From an uncultured Bacillota bacterium (lineage in GTDB: Bacteria; Bacillota; Clostridia; Lachnospirales; Lachnospiraceae): DNA of 53,206 nt. The notes under the pieces are model-generated. The model ran no database searches. It saw only the letters and a program-made list of their open reading frames with translations, and had not been told where the DNA came from. This document shows positions 29,494-37,959 of the stretch, in pieces. The stretch spans positions 1-53,206 of the forward strand of contig CAJKMA010000013.1 in NCBI GenBank assembly GCA_905200905.1. The letters are read 5' to 3'. Made by a program: the position numbers and the translations under genes. Numbering within the stretch: position 1 is the first letter of the stretch; each line of letters opens with the position of its first letter.

Positions 29494-30147
29494 TTACTCG
29501 CCAAATACTGCTATATAGTCTTTCTGAAATTTTTCAATACCTGCATCTGTAAGTGGATGTTTTGTCATCTGTTCCAGAACACTGTAAGGAACTGTAGCAA
29601 TATCAGCTCCAGCCAAAGCACAGTCTGTTACATGCATTGGATGACGAACACTTGCCGCAATAATTTCTGTAGGAATATCAGCTACTGCAAACATTTCAGC
29701 AATGGTGCTAATCAATTCAACACCGTTTGTAGAAATATCATCCAGTCTTCCAAGGAATGGAGAAACATATGTAGCACCTGCTCTTGCTGCCAAGAGTGCC
29801 TGATTGGCAGAGAAAATCAAGGTTACATTTGTTTTAATTCCTTCTGCTGACAATACTTTTACAGCTTTTAAACCTTCCGTTGTCATTGGAATCTTAACAA
29901 CCATATTTGGATGAATAGCTGCAATTTCACGGCCTTCTTTAATCATGCCTTCTGCATCTGTCGTTGTAGCTTTTACTTCACCGCTAATGGGTCCGTCTAC
30001 AATAGACGCAATCTCTTTAATAACTTCATTAAAATCACGGCCTTCTTTTGCAATCAGAGATGGATTTGTGGTCACACCACAGATAATTCCCATATCATTT
30101 GCTTTTTTAATATCCTCTACTTTTGCTGTGTCAATAAAAAATTTCAT
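29494..30147 (-). CDS. tal: Transaldolase / fructose-6-phosphate aldolase
   Basis: This 217-residue protein is of the short TalC/FSA type. MKFFIDTAKVEDIKKANDMG, GVTTNPSLIAKEGRDF and the Schiff-base lysine Lys85 in MVVKIPMTTEG are visible, then FSANQALLAARAGATYVSPF. It transfers dihydroxyacetone units between sugar phosphates and completes the non-oxidative pentose phosphate branch with the transketolase genes downstream. Which activity dominates (transaldolase or F6P aldolase) cannot be decided from the sequence. Confidence 0.93.
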   Translation of the reverse strand: MKFFIDTAKVEDIKKANDMGIICGVTTNPSLIAKEGRDFNEVIKEIASIVDGPISGEVKATTTDAEGMIKEGREIAAIHPNMVVKIPMTTEGLKAVKVLSAEGIKTNVTLIFSANQALLAARAGATYVSPFLGRLDDISTNGVELISTIAEMFAVADIPTEIIAASVRHPMHVTDCALAGADIATVPYSVLEQMTKHPLTDAGIEKFQKDYIAVFGE

Positions 30148-30258
30148 AATTCTACTCCTCCATTTTCGGCGCCCAAAGGCTCTATTTGTTTGTTACTTAT
30201 AGTTTACTCCTTAAACAAACATTCCGCAAGAGGATGCTGTATTATTAGCAATTTTATT

Positions 30259-30285
30259 TATTAATAAAATGAAATTTTATTAATA
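30259..30285. repeat. AT-only 27-bp palindrome
   Basis: TATTAATAAAAT (30259-30270) and ATTTTATTAATA (30274-30285) form perfect 12-bp arms around GAA. It lies in the 235-bp gap between the lacI-type gene and the transaldolase gene. It could be an operator for the transaldolase operon or a weak terminator. Nothing else convincing is visible in this AT-rich gap. Confidence 0.6.
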
Positions 30286-30382
30286 GTTGTTTTTATATGT
30301 TTATTCCAGTTTTTTATATAATAAGGCTTTTCTTTCTATGATTCTCTATTTTATTACTAATTATTCCAGCAATTTCATTTAA

Positions 30383-31492
30383 TTATTTTTTCTTGCCCTT
30401 TTTCTTTTTGCTCCTGGAATTTACATAGGCTGTTGTTTTCCGCACTATGAGTTTGGGCTCATACTCAATGTGATATGTGCTGGTAGGCTCTGTATCCAAA
30501 TAGGCATTATGTGCAGATTCAATCTTTTTCATAATAATATCACAGGCATCCCTTCCTTTTAAAGGGACGAAATGTTCAATGGTAGTCAGAGACATCTGAG
30601 ACATTCTTCCAAAAATAATATTATCACAACCTATAACAGAAACATCCCCAGGAACTTTTAATTTTTCTTCCTGAAGAGCGTCTATAATTCCAAAGGCAAT
30701 CATATCATTCAGTCCTGCAATGGCTGTGACTTTTCGCTTTTCTGCTAAAAGTTCCTTTGTCAAGGTATATCCTATGCGATACTCTGAATCAACACTGGGC
30801 AATACTTCATCCCAAATATCATCTGCCGCCTTAATAACCACAGATTGAGAAAGCCCTTCTTTTTCATACTCCCGCACAAAACCTTCCACACGCCTAGAAC
30901 GCTGTTCCTGACGTTTGGTCAGAGGCGGGGCAATAAAAGCCACTTCCCGATGTCCCAAATCCAGTAAATGACGCGCCATAAGGCTACCCACTTTTGTATT
31001 ATCCTGATTAATGGCATCTACCTTTACCCGTTCTCGGTTGCTGATTACCACCAATGGAATTTTTTCTGCAATTTCCTCCACCTGTTCCATAAAGGTTTCA
31101 CTGGGATTACAAGTATAAATAATCCCTGCCGGTGATACACTATGCATCATTTTCAGATACTGCTCTTCTATTTTTAATTCCCGCTGTGTATTGCACACAA
31201 AAACTCCATATCCCTTTTCTTTTGCTACGGTTTCAATACCCTGAAGCAGCATAACATAATAAGGATTTGTAAGCGTAGGACAAAACACAACAATTAGCCG
31301 GCTGTTTTTTGAACTTTTCTGGCTTCTTCGCTTTGGAACAGTGTAGCCCATGTCCCTGGCAACTTGTTCCACTTTTTGTATGGTTTCTTTTGAAAAAGAA
31401 ACATTATACTTTTTATTCAAGACCATAGATACGGTAGCCTGGGAAACACCCGCAGCCTTGGCAATATCCGTAGAGGTTACCTTTTTTCTCAT
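30383..31492 (-). CDS. LacI-family transcriptional regulator
   Basis: This 369-residue protein has an N-terminal LacI helix-turn-helix (STDIAKAAGVSQATVSMVLN, residues 7-26). A periplasmic-binding-protein-like sugar domain follows (RLIVVFCPTLTNPYYVMLLQ, ASLMARHLLDLGHREVAFIA-like text, VSVIGCDNIIFGRMSQMSLT). The C-terminus is Lys-rich (SRSKKKKGKKK). It is coupled to recR by a 4-bp overlap and lies next to the pentose phosphate operon, which is a plausible target. The effector is unknown. Confidence 0.93.
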   Translation of the reverse strand: MRKKVTSTDIAKAAGVSQATVSMVLNKKYNVSFSKETIQKVEQVARDMGYTVPKRRSQKSSKNSRLIVVFCPTLTNPYYVMLLQGIETVAKEKGYGVFVCNTQRELKIEEQYLKMMHSVSPAGIIYTCNPSETFMEQVEEIAEKIPLVVISNRERVKVDAINQDNTKVGSLMARHLLDLGHREVAFIAPPLTKRQEQRSRRVEGFVREYEKEGLSQSVVIKAADDIWDEVLPSVDSEYRIGYTLTKELLAEKRKVTAIAGLNDMIAFGIIDALQEEKLKVPGDVSVIGCDNIIFGRMSQMSLTTIEHFVPLKGRDACDIIMKKIESAHNAYLDTEPTSTYHIEYEPKLIVRKTTAYVNSRSKKKKGKKK

Positions 31493-32088
31493 AGCTCTAC
31501 TCTACCTTCCAAAGCCCTCAAAAGAGTGACTTCATCAATATACTCTAAATCTCCACCTACCGGAACTCCGCTGGCAATCCTACTAACCTTGATTCCCACA
31601 GGCTTAATTAACTTGCTGATATACATTGCCGTAGTCTCTCCCTCCAAGCTGGAATTCGTGGCAATAATTACCTCCTGAATATCCTGCTCTGCAATGCGCT
31701 GCATAAGTTCCTTTAACTTTATATCATCCGGTCCAATTCCAAGCATAGGGGAAATAGCACCGTGGAGCACATGATAAACCCCGTCAAATTTTCCTGTTTT
31801 TTCATAGGCTGCCAAATCTCTAGTATTCTCCACCACCATAATCACATGATGATCCCGACGCGAATTGTTGCAAATGGGACAAATTTCCTGGTCGGTTAAT
31901 GTGTAACAGCACTTACAATACTGCACATTTGCCTTGGCATTTAAAATAGCATTGGACAGGCTCTGTACCTGGTCCATAGGCATATTTAAAACATGAAAAG
32001 CCAAACGCTGTGCTGATTTTGCTCCAATACCAGGTAATCTGGAAAATTCTTCAATAAGTTTGTTTATATGACTGCTGTAGTATTCCAA
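31489..32088 (-). CDS. recR: Recombination mediator RecR
   Basis: This 199-residue protein has the N-terminal helix-hairpin-helix (EEFSRLPGIGAKSAQRLAFH), the four-cysteine zinc finger (CKCCYTLTDQEICPIC), a Toprim domain (VMVVENTRDLAAYEKTG) and the Walker-like end. RecR works with RecF/RecO to load RecA on SSB-coated DNA. It lies in the conserved dnaX-ybaB-recR order. Length matches the family (about 200). Confidence 0.97.
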   Translation of the reverse strand: MEYYSSHINKLIEEFSRLPGIGAKSAQRLAFHVLNMPMDQVQSLSNAILNAKANVQYCKCCYTLTDQEICPICNNSRRDHHVIMVVENTRDLAAYEKTGKFDGVYHVLHGAISPMLGIGPDDIKLKELMQRIAEQDIQEVIIATNSSLEGETTAMYISKLIKPVGIKVSRIASGVPVGGDLEYIDEVTLLRALEGRVEL

Positions 32089-32106
32089 TTCTTTTCTCCT
32101 TTAGAT

Positions 32107-32463
32107 TTAGAATGGGAATCCGCCGCCCATTCCTCCCAGGCCACCTGTAAGTTTGGACATCACTGCTGCAGAAGCTTCCTCCATTTTCCGCAGTGCTTCA
32201 TTAGTTGCAGCTACAATCAAGTCTTCCAGCATCTCAATATCATCTGGATCTACCACTTCTTCTGCCAATTTTACCTTCAGCACTTCTTTTTTACCGGAAA
32301 CAGTTACCTCTACAGCTCCGCCACCGGCTGCTGCTGTAAATTCTTTTTCCTCCAGTGCTTTCTGGTTTTCTTCCATCTGGCGCTGCATTTTCTGCGCCTG
32401 TTTCATTAAATTATTCATGTTTCCAGGCATCATACCACCTGGAAATCCACCTCTTTTTGCCAT
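32107..32463 (-). CDS. YbaB/EbfC nucleoid-associated protein
   Basis: This 118-residue protein has a long N-terminal helix (QKMQRQMEENQKALEEKEFT) and the conserved AGGGAVEVTVSGKKEVLKVK. The C-terminal LEDLIVAATNEALRKMEE helix and a Gly-rich tail follow. It binds DNA as a dimer and is linked to nucleoid organisation. Placement between dnaX and recR is the standard bacterial order, supporting the call. Confidence 0.95.
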   Translation of the reverse strand: MAKRGGFPGGMMPGNMNNLMKQAQKMQRQMEENQKALEEKEFTAAAGGGAVEVTVSGKKEVLKVKLAEEVVDPDDIEMLEDLIVAATNEALRKMEEASAAVMSKLTGGLGGMGGGFPF

Positions 32464-32475
32464 ATCAGGCTCCTC

Positions 32476-34095
32476 CTATTCATCATCTTCCATTGTTTCT
32501 ACTGAAATTTCCATGTTTATATTTTGCATTAATAAATCATCCACGGTAATTTCGGACAGGCCGCCTCTGGTTTCCCCTGCAGCTCCATCTTTTAAAATCA
32601 TCTTGATTTCCACATCTTTTCCAATTTTTTTCCGTATGGCATTTTTTAGCATTTCCATACTGTCGGGACTGTCAATACAAGTCTTCGCCAAAAAATTGCG
32701 AAATTCAATATAAAGTACAGGTTCTCCTGTGCTTCCATCATACTTTGGTGTGGATTCTAACAGCATTTGCTGCAAAAGCCCTTTGGTATCTCGGATAATC
32801 GCATTCCAATTTTGACGCACATATTGCAAATCCTCTGGGGCTGCCTTTTCCGGTTTTGGCTGCGGCTCTGTTTTCGGATGCTCTGCTATTTTCACAGAAG
32901 TATCCCCCATGCCCTGAGGTACCGAACTCGCTGCTACCACACCATTTTTTAATTTTTCTTCCAAAATACGCACCCTGTCATACAGTGAATCCAAATTTGT
33001 CTCCATTACGGGTTGACATAACTTAATCAGGGCAATTTCTACCAACACACGCTTTTGGGACGCATACTTAATCTGATTGGACAATTCTGAGAAAATACGG
33101 ATGTAACGCATAAGCGTTTCTGCATCCATCATGGTACTTTCCTCTTTCATCTTCTCCAGATTTTCTGCTGACACATCCACCGCTTCCTCAGGATGGTCGG
33201 AAGAGCTTATTAAGAGCAGATTTCTCAGATACCAGATAAAATCTGTGACAAACTGCCCCATTTCTTTTCCCTGAAGAATAATTTCTTCTAAGGTTTTCAC
33301 TGCACCTGTAGTATCCTGCTTTAAAATTTTTCGCAAAAGACCACTAAAAATATCTGTATCCACTGCTCCCAGATTTTCTAACACCTTCTCATAAGTAAGT
33401 GTTTCTCCCAGATAGAAGGCAATACACTGGTCCAAAAGGGAAAGAGCATCACGCATGGAGCCGTCCGCTGCCTTGGCAATATAGCGGATGGCTTTCTCTT
33501 CCACATCATTTCCCTCTTTTTCCATGAGCTCTGTTAGACGTTTGGCAATGGTTTCTACCGTAATCCGTCGAAAATCATATCTCTGACATCTGGATAAAAT
33601 GGTGATAGGAATCTTATGGGCTTCTGTAGTGGCAAGAATAAAGATTACATAAGACGGAGGTTCTTCCAATGTCTTTAACAATGCGTTAAAAGCTCCTGTA
33701 GACAGCATATGAACCTCATCAATAATATAAACCTTATAGCGACCTTCTGTAGGTCTGTATGCCACTTCTTCCCTGATTTCTCTAATATTATCCACACCAT
33801 TATTGGAAGCAGCGTCAATCTCTATGACATTCATAGAGGTTCCCTCCAGAATCGCTCTGCAAGTCTTGCAGGTATTACACGGGCTTCCATCCACAGGATG
33901 TTCACAGTTTACTGCTCTTGCCAAAATTTTTGCTATAGTAGTTTTACCAGTACCTCTAGTACCGCAGAAAAGATATGCATGTCCGATTCTATCAGCTTTT
34001 ATCTGATTTTTCAATGTAGTAACAATATGTTCCTGTCCTTTTACATCTTCGAAGTCCTTTGGACGGAACTTTCTATAAAGAGCTGTATAGCTCAT
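32476..34095 (-). CDS. dnaX: DNA polymerase III subunit gamma/tau
   Basis: Starting at the ATG at 34095 (MSYTALYRKFRPKDFEDVKG, AGGGAG site) the protein has 539 residues. It shows GTRGTGKTTIAKILARA (Walker A), a zinc-binding CEHPVDGSPCNTCKTC, and Walker B VYIIDEVHMLS. The sensor region CQRYDFRRITVETIAKRL and a poorly conserved tau-like C-terminal end follow. It is the clamp-loader ATPase. A longer reading to 34146 adds 17 residues without a good ribosome site. The C-terminus lies 12 bp from ybaB. Confidence 0.97.
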   Translation of the reverse strand: MSYTALYRKFRPKDFEDVKGQEHIVTTLKNQIKADRIGHAYLFCGTRGTGKTTIAKILARAVNCEHPVDGSPCNTCKTCRAILEGTSMNVIEIDAASNNGVDNIREIREEVAYRPTEGRYKVYIIDEVHMLSTGAFNALLKTLEEPPSYVIFILATTEAHKIPITILSRCQRYDFRRITVETIAKRLTELMEKEGNDVEEKAIRYIAKAADGSMRDALSLLDQCIAFYLGETLTYEKVLENLGAVDTDIFSGLLRKILKQDTTGAVKTLEEIILQGKEMGQFVTDFIWYLRNLLLISSSDHPEEAVDVSAENLEKMKEESTMMDAETLMRYIRIFSELSNQIKYASQKRVLVEIALIKLCQPVMETNLDSLYDRVRILEEKLKNGVVAASSVPQGMGDTSVKIAEHPKTEPQPKPEKAAPEDLQYVRQNWNAIIRDTKGLLQQMLLESTPKYDGSTGEPVLYIEFRNFLAKTCIDSPDSMEMLKNAIRKKIGKDVEIKMILKDGAAGETRGGLSEITVDDLLMQNINMEISVETMEDDE

Positions 34096-34111
34096 GTATG
34101 TTCTCCCTTTC

Positions 34112-35191
34112 TCAGTCTCCGAAGCTAATGCCAATGCGTTTTGCATCTCCTACCAGCTGATCCGTAGGTGATACCATCTTCAGCTTTCCTGCACATTCGC
34201 CCAGAGGCACTTTTTTTACTTTTCCATTAACAATTCCGACCATATATCCATAGTCATCCTCTAAAATCAGCTTAGCAGCTTCTGATCCTAATCTGGTAGA
34301 TAAAACCCTGTCATAAGGACACGGGCTGCCGCCACGCTGCATATGTCCTGGAATTGTAATACGGATATCTAAATCCAGTTTTTTCTCCAATTCACTTGCC
34401 AGCTTATAGGCAACAGACGGATATTGTTTTTTATATTCTTCCAATTTTTTCTTTAATTCTTTTTTTGGTAGTTTTGCATCTTCTTTTGAAACAGCACCCT
34501 CTGCTACCGCCAAAATTGTAAATCCTTTTCCTGCTTTGTTCCGTCTGTTAATCGCCTCTACTACTTTTTCGATATCATACGGAATCTCCGGAATCAGAAT
34601 AATATCCGCACCTCCTGCAATCCCTGCATGAAGGGTCAGCCATCCAACCTTATGTCCCATAACTTCTACGATAAACACTCTGCTATGAGAAGCTGCTGTG
34701 GTGTGAATGCAGTCAATGGCATCTGTAGCAATATTTACGGCACTCTGAAATCCAAAAGTCATATCTGTACCCCAGATATCATTATCAATGGTCTTAGGAA
34801 GATGAATAATGTTCAACCCTTCTTCTCTTAAAAGATTGGCTGTTTTCTGTGTTCCATTTCCTCCTAAAATAACCAGACAATCCAGACGCAGCTTATGATA
34901 GGTCTGTTTCATAGCTTCTACTTTGTCCAGCCCCTTCTCATCTGGAACGCGCATCAACTTAAACGGCTGGCGGGAAGTTCCCAAAATCGTACCGCCTCTG
35001 GTCAAAATTCCCGAAAAATCTTTTGAGGAAAGCATTCTATAATTTCCGTAAATCAGACCTTTATAGCCATCATCAAATCCGTAAACTTCTAATTCCTCCA
35101 GGTTGTTACTTAAACCCTTTACAACACCTCGCATAGTAGCATTTAATGCCTGGCAGTCTCCACCACTGGTAAGTAAACCGATTCTTTTCAT
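34112..35191 (-). CDS. pfkA: 6-phosphofructokinase
   Basis: Starting at the ATG at 35191 (MKRIGLLTSGGDCQALNATM) the protein has 359 residues. GGDCQALNA (PFK N-terminal loop), DDGYKGLIYG-like text, GGNGTQKTANLL and PKTIDNDIWGTDMTFG are visible, with IPEIPYD and HMQRGGSPCPYDR further on. It phosphorylates fructose 6-phosphate in glycolysis. Gly in GGNGT suggests ATP rather than pyrophosphate as donor, although the PKTIDND lysine is shared with PPi enzymes. A start five codons upstream is also possible. Placed before dnaX. Confidence 0.93.
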   Translation of the reverse strand: MKRIGLLTSGGDCQALNATMRGVVKGLSNNLEELEVYGFDDGYKGLIYGNYRMLSSKDFSGILTRGGTILGTSRQPFKLMRVPDEKGLDKVEAMKQTYHKLRLDCLVILGGNGTQKTANLLREEGLNIIHLPKTIDNDIWGTDMTFGFQSAVNIATDAIDCIHTTAASHSRVFIVEVMGHKVGWLTLHAGIAGGADIILIPEIPYDIEKVVEAINRRNKAGKGFTILAVAEGAVSKEDAKLPKKELKKKLEEYKKQYPSVAYKLASELEKKLDLDIRITIPGHMQRGGSPCPYDRVLSTRLGSEAAKLILEDDYGYMVGIVNGKVKKVPLGECAGKLKMVSPTDQLVGDAKRIGISFGD

Positions 35192-35238
35192 TTTTCCACA
35201 TCCCATCTTATATTTATTTTTTTAATGAAGCTGCATCT

Positions 35239-35267
35239 ATTATATAATATTTTATATTTTGCCACAA
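35239..35267 (-). promoter_or_regulatory. Predicted pfkA promoter
   Basis: On the minus strand TATAAT (35239-35244) has a weak TTGTGG -35 (35262-35267) at 17-base spacing, about 50 bp upstream of pfkA. It diverges from the SRP RNA promoter. Confidence 0.45.
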
Positions 35268-35279
35268 CTTTTTTTTCAT

Positions 35280-35308
35280 TTGACAAACTGTAAAAAAAAC
35301 GTTATACT
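35280..35308 (+). promoter_or_regulatory. SRP RNA promoter
   Basis: TTGACA (35280-35285) and TATACT (35303-35308) are spaced by 17 bases, right before the SRP RNA 5' end. This strong match fits constitutive expression of ffs. Confidence 0.85.
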
Positions 35309-35314
35309 GATACA

Positions 35315-35580
35315 TACCGTGCAGCCGGGGAGATAGCGGTGCCCTATACCTGCAATCCGCTACAGCAGGGGTGTTGCCAAACGGAGGAACTTTTCTTGTG
35401 AAGCTGCCCTCTATAAGTGGCGTTGACGTCTGGGTCTTACGCAACAGGAATCTGTGAACCGTGTCAGGGCAGGAATGCAGCAGCACTAAGCAGAACCTTC
35501 TGTGTGCCGTGAGGGTGCCTGGGCTGAGTTAACTGTAGAGGTAACGTTTGTGAGAAAGTTTCGATGGGCGGCGCACGGTA
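35315..35580 (+). ncRNA. ffs: Signal recognition particle RNA, large (Bacillus) type
   Basis: The 266-nt RNA has complementary ends (TACCGTGC near the 5' end with GCGCACGGTA at the 3' end). The internal region contains ACCGTGTCAGGGCAGGAATG followed by CAGCAGCAC, matching the conserved SRP helix-8 loop region. It also has an Alu-type 5' part (GGGGAGATAGCGGTGCC), as in Bacillus and Clostridia. It guides Ffh to ribosomes making membrane proteins. A minus-strand reading frame over it (35214..35486) is not a gene. Confidence 0.9.
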
Positions 35581-35691
35581 AAAAAATGTCTAATTTTCTT
35601 TTATCTTTATCAATCATTTTCCCCTTTTTATTTCAATTGAATATACAAGCTACTTTTCGCATAGATTTTTAAAAAAGCGTGAGGTTTGCTT

Positions 35692-36312
35692 ATGGAACAT
35701 TGGATGTTGGAAACGATGAATTCTTTTGGTTATCTGGGGATTTTTCTTTTAATTCTAGCCGAAAATATTTTTCCTCCCATTCCCTCGGAAGTAATTCTTA
35801 CTTTTAGCGGTTTTATGACTACTTATACCAAGATGCATGTACCTGGAGTTGTTCTTTCTTCTACAGCCGGCAGTCTTGTAGGAGCTGTTGTTTTGTATCA
35901 GATTGGAAATTTATTATCTCAGGAAAGGTTAGAACATCTTGTAGCTGGACCTGTAGGAAAAACTCTGAGACTAAAAAAAGAACATATTCAACAAGCCGTA
36001 AATTGGTTTGACAACAAGGGGAATTATACCGTATTTTTTTGCCGTTTTATCCCCATTGTCCGTAGTCTGATTTCCATTCCTGCAGGCATGGCAGCCATGG
36101 CAGCTGGACGCTTTCTGTGGATGACAGCCCTGGGAAGTTTTTTCTGGAATCTGGCGCTAATTTCTCTTGGGGCTTTTGCTGGTTCCTCCTGGGAAAAAGC
36201 TGCTCAATATTTCGGCAATTATACAAAAGCTGCCAAAATTGTCCTTCTGGCAGCTCTTATCATAGGAGGGATTCTGTTTTTTCGCAAAAAAATCATGAAG
36301 TCATCGCATTAA
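35692..36312 (+). CDS. DedA-family membrane protein
   Basis: The ATG at 35692 follows a GTGAGG site. The 206-residue protein has about five membrane segments and the DedA motifs ENIFPPIPSEVILTFSGF and FFCRFIPIVRSLISIPAGM. The DedA/SNARE-associated family is linked to lipid flipping, membrane stability and proton-motive-force maintenance. It lies alone on the plus strand just after the SRP RNA. Confidence 0.93.
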   Translation: MEHWMLETMNSFGYLGIFLLILAENIFPPIPSEVILTFSGFMTTYTKMHVPGVVLSSTAGSLVGAVVLYQIGNLLSQERLEHLVAGPVGKTLRLKKEHIQQAVNWFDNKGNYTVFFCRFIPIVRSLISIPAGMAAMAAGRFLWMTALGSFFWNLALISLGAFAGSSWEKAAQYFGNYTKAAKIVLLAALIIGGILFFRKKIMKSSH

Positions 36313-37175
36313 ATGTGTGCAAGAAATATATTGTGAAGTTTTTCTATGTATTCCGGTGTTGTGCCGCAGCAACCACCTATAATATCTGCTCCTGCCTGCA
36401 CCAGACGTTTCATGCAGTCTGCAAACTCTTTGGCTCCCATAGAATATACCGGTTGTCCTTGTTCATTGATAATTGGCATCCCTGCATTTGGCTTCACAAT
36501 CAATGGAATACTTACTCTTTTACGCATATTCTCTACCACTGACAATAGCTGGTCTGGTCCCGTAGAGCAATTAATACCTACTGCATCTGCCCCCATTTCC
36601 TCTAGTGTTTCCACTGCCTCATAAATATTTCCTCCAAAAAAGAGGCTGCCATCAGACTCTACGGTAAGGGTACACATAACAGGAAGGTTGCAAACAGAAG
36701 CAGCTGCATCCAAAACTGCCATACATTCTGTCACTCCTAGCATGGTTTCTGCTACCAGTAAATCAACTCCCTCCTGAGTTTGTACAACAATCTGTTCTCT
36801 ATAGGCTTCCCAAAGTTCCTCATATGGAATTTCCTGCTTTCCGGCAGTGGTCAAATCTCCTGCTACAAGCACCTGACTGCCTACTGCTGTTCTAGAAATT
36901 TCTATGAGAGCTTTATTTAGTTCTGCCACCTGATTTTCCAACCCATAATTTTTCAAACTAATACGGTTAGCAGAAAAGGTAGGCGCGTAAACAACCTGGG
37001 AGCCAGCCTTTTCATAGGCTCTTTGGAGCTCCTGCAACGGCTTTGGATTTTCACAAATCCACTGTTCTGTGCACACGCCTCTTGGCATTCCCGCCTTCAT
37101 CAAATTGGACCCCGTAGCTCCATCTAAAATGATTGGTCTTTGCTTTGCCAAATTCTGAAATTCCTTTTTTGTCAT
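36309..37175 (-). CDS. Homocysteine S-methyltransferase-family protein
   Basis: This 288-residue protein has the N-terminal half-barrel fold of MetH. PIILDGATGSNLMKAGMPRG, then GINCSTGP with a zinc-ligand Cys, then IGGCCGTTPEYIEKL carrying the paired Cys ligands. These three cysteines bind the zinc that activates homocysteine. It may also act on S-methylmethionine. The stop overlaps the DedA gene's convergent end by 4 bp, and its start overlaps tadA's end in ATGA. Confidence 0.9.
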   Translation of the reverse strand: MTKKEFQNLAKQRPIILDGATGSNLMKAGMPRGVCTEQWICENPKPLQELQRAYEKAGSQVVYAPTFSANRISLKNYGLENQVAELNKALIEISRTAVGSQVLVAGDLTTAGKQEIPYEELWEAYREQIVVQTQEGVDLLVAETMLGVTECMAVLDAAASVCNLPVMCTLTVESDGSLFFGGNIYEAVETLEEMGADAVGINCSTGPDQLLSVVENMRKRVSIPLIVKPNAGMPIINEQGQPVYSMGAKEFADCMKRLVQAGADIIGGCCGTTPEYIEKLHNIFLAHI

Positions 37176-37687
37176 TTTGCATTCTCCTTTGCTGCTTGTT
37201 TTTTCCTTGCCTTTTCTTCTCTCAACTCTTTAAAAAATCCAGAAAGCATCTGACTACACTCTTCTTCTAAAATCCCTCTCGTCACCTGTGCTTTATGATT
37301 AAACCCATCCATTTCCAGCAAATTTATAACAGAGCCTGCACATCCTGCCTTAGGATTCACACTGGCAATCACTACCCTATCCATTCTGGATTGTATAATA
37401 GCTCCTGCACACATCTGACAAGGCTCCAGGGTCACATAAAGGGTACATCCCTCTAACCGCCAATCACCCAGTTTTTTACTGGCTTTTCGGATAGCATTAA
37501 TTTCTGCATGGGATGTGGTATTTTTATCTGTATTTCTACGATTATATCCCCTTGCTATAATTTTACCTTCACAAGTAATAACACATCCTATAGGTACTTC
37601 CTTCAAAGCGTAGGCTTTCATAGCCTGCTTCTTAGCTTCCTTCATAAATTTTATATCATCTTTACTCTGTTTTTCTTCTTCTGTCAT
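37172..37687 (-). CDS. tadA: tRNA-specific adenosine deaminase
   Basis: Starting at the ATG at 37687 after GGAGG the protein has 171 residues. It shows the deaminase zinc site: TSHAEINAIRKASKK with His60 and Glu62 (catalytic), then TLEPCQMCAGAII with Cys90 and Cys93. TadA converts A34 of tRNA-Arg(ACG) to inosine. An upstream reading to 37963 runs over the tRNA-Ser and is not real. It is translationally coupled to the methyltransferase gene by an ATGA overlap. Confidence 0.95.
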   Translation of the reverse strand: MTEEEKQSKDDIKFMKEAKKQAMKAYALKEVPIGCVITCEGKIIARGYNRRNTDKNTTSHAEINAIRKASKKLGDWRLEGCTLYVTLEPCQMCAGAIIQSRMDRVVIASVNPKAGCAGSVINLLEMDGFNHKAQVTRGILEEECSQMLSGFFKELREEKARKKQAAKENAK

Positions 37688-37720
37688 GGACTTTCCTCCG
37701 TAAAATGTCCTAAATCTCAA

Positions 37721-37755
37721 AAGAGGCTGTCCCATAAAACAGCAGGCAGCCTCTT
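37721..37755 (-). terminator. Terminator after tRNA-Ser
   Basis: AAGAGGCTG (37721-37729) pairs with CAGCCTCTT (37747-37755) around a 17-base loop. On the minus strand the stem's own TT is followed by TTGAG. It lies between tRNA-Ser and tadA and would end the tRNA transcript. Confidence 0.65.
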
Positions 37756-37762
37756 CACAAGC

Positions 37763-37847
37763 GGAGACAGTGGGATTCGAACCCACGTGCCCTTGCGGAC
37801 AACCGCATTTCGAGTGCGGCTCGTTACAGCCACTTCGATATGTCTCC
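37763..37847 (-). tRNA. tRNA-Ser (CGA)
   Basis: The 85-nt gene has paired ends GGAGACA and TGTCTCC, an anticodon loop ACTCGAAA giving anticodon CGA, and the long variable arm (GTCCGCAAGGGCAC) typical of serine tRNA. The T-arm is GTGGGTTCGAATCCCAC. No CCA is encoded. It lies 113 bp after the DUF6128-like gene's stop. Confidence 0.97.
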
Positions 37848-37959
37848 GAACAGTTTTTATTATATAACTCTCTCCTTCTGTGGGTCAAGTGCAAATTGCA
37901 TAAGAATCTATTGTACCGGACAAAAGGCTGATTTTCCACCTCATGCCCGGCACTATTAC

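Noticed and set aside
34112..35191. PPi-dependent phosphofructokinase
   Set aside because: The PKTIDND lysine is shared with PPi enzymes, but GGNGT keeps Gly where PPi enzymes usually have Asp, so the ATP-dependent form is favoured.
35214..35486. Minus-strand open frame upstream of pfkA
   Set aside because: It lies over the SRP RNA gene and its promoter. The translation has no recognisable domain.
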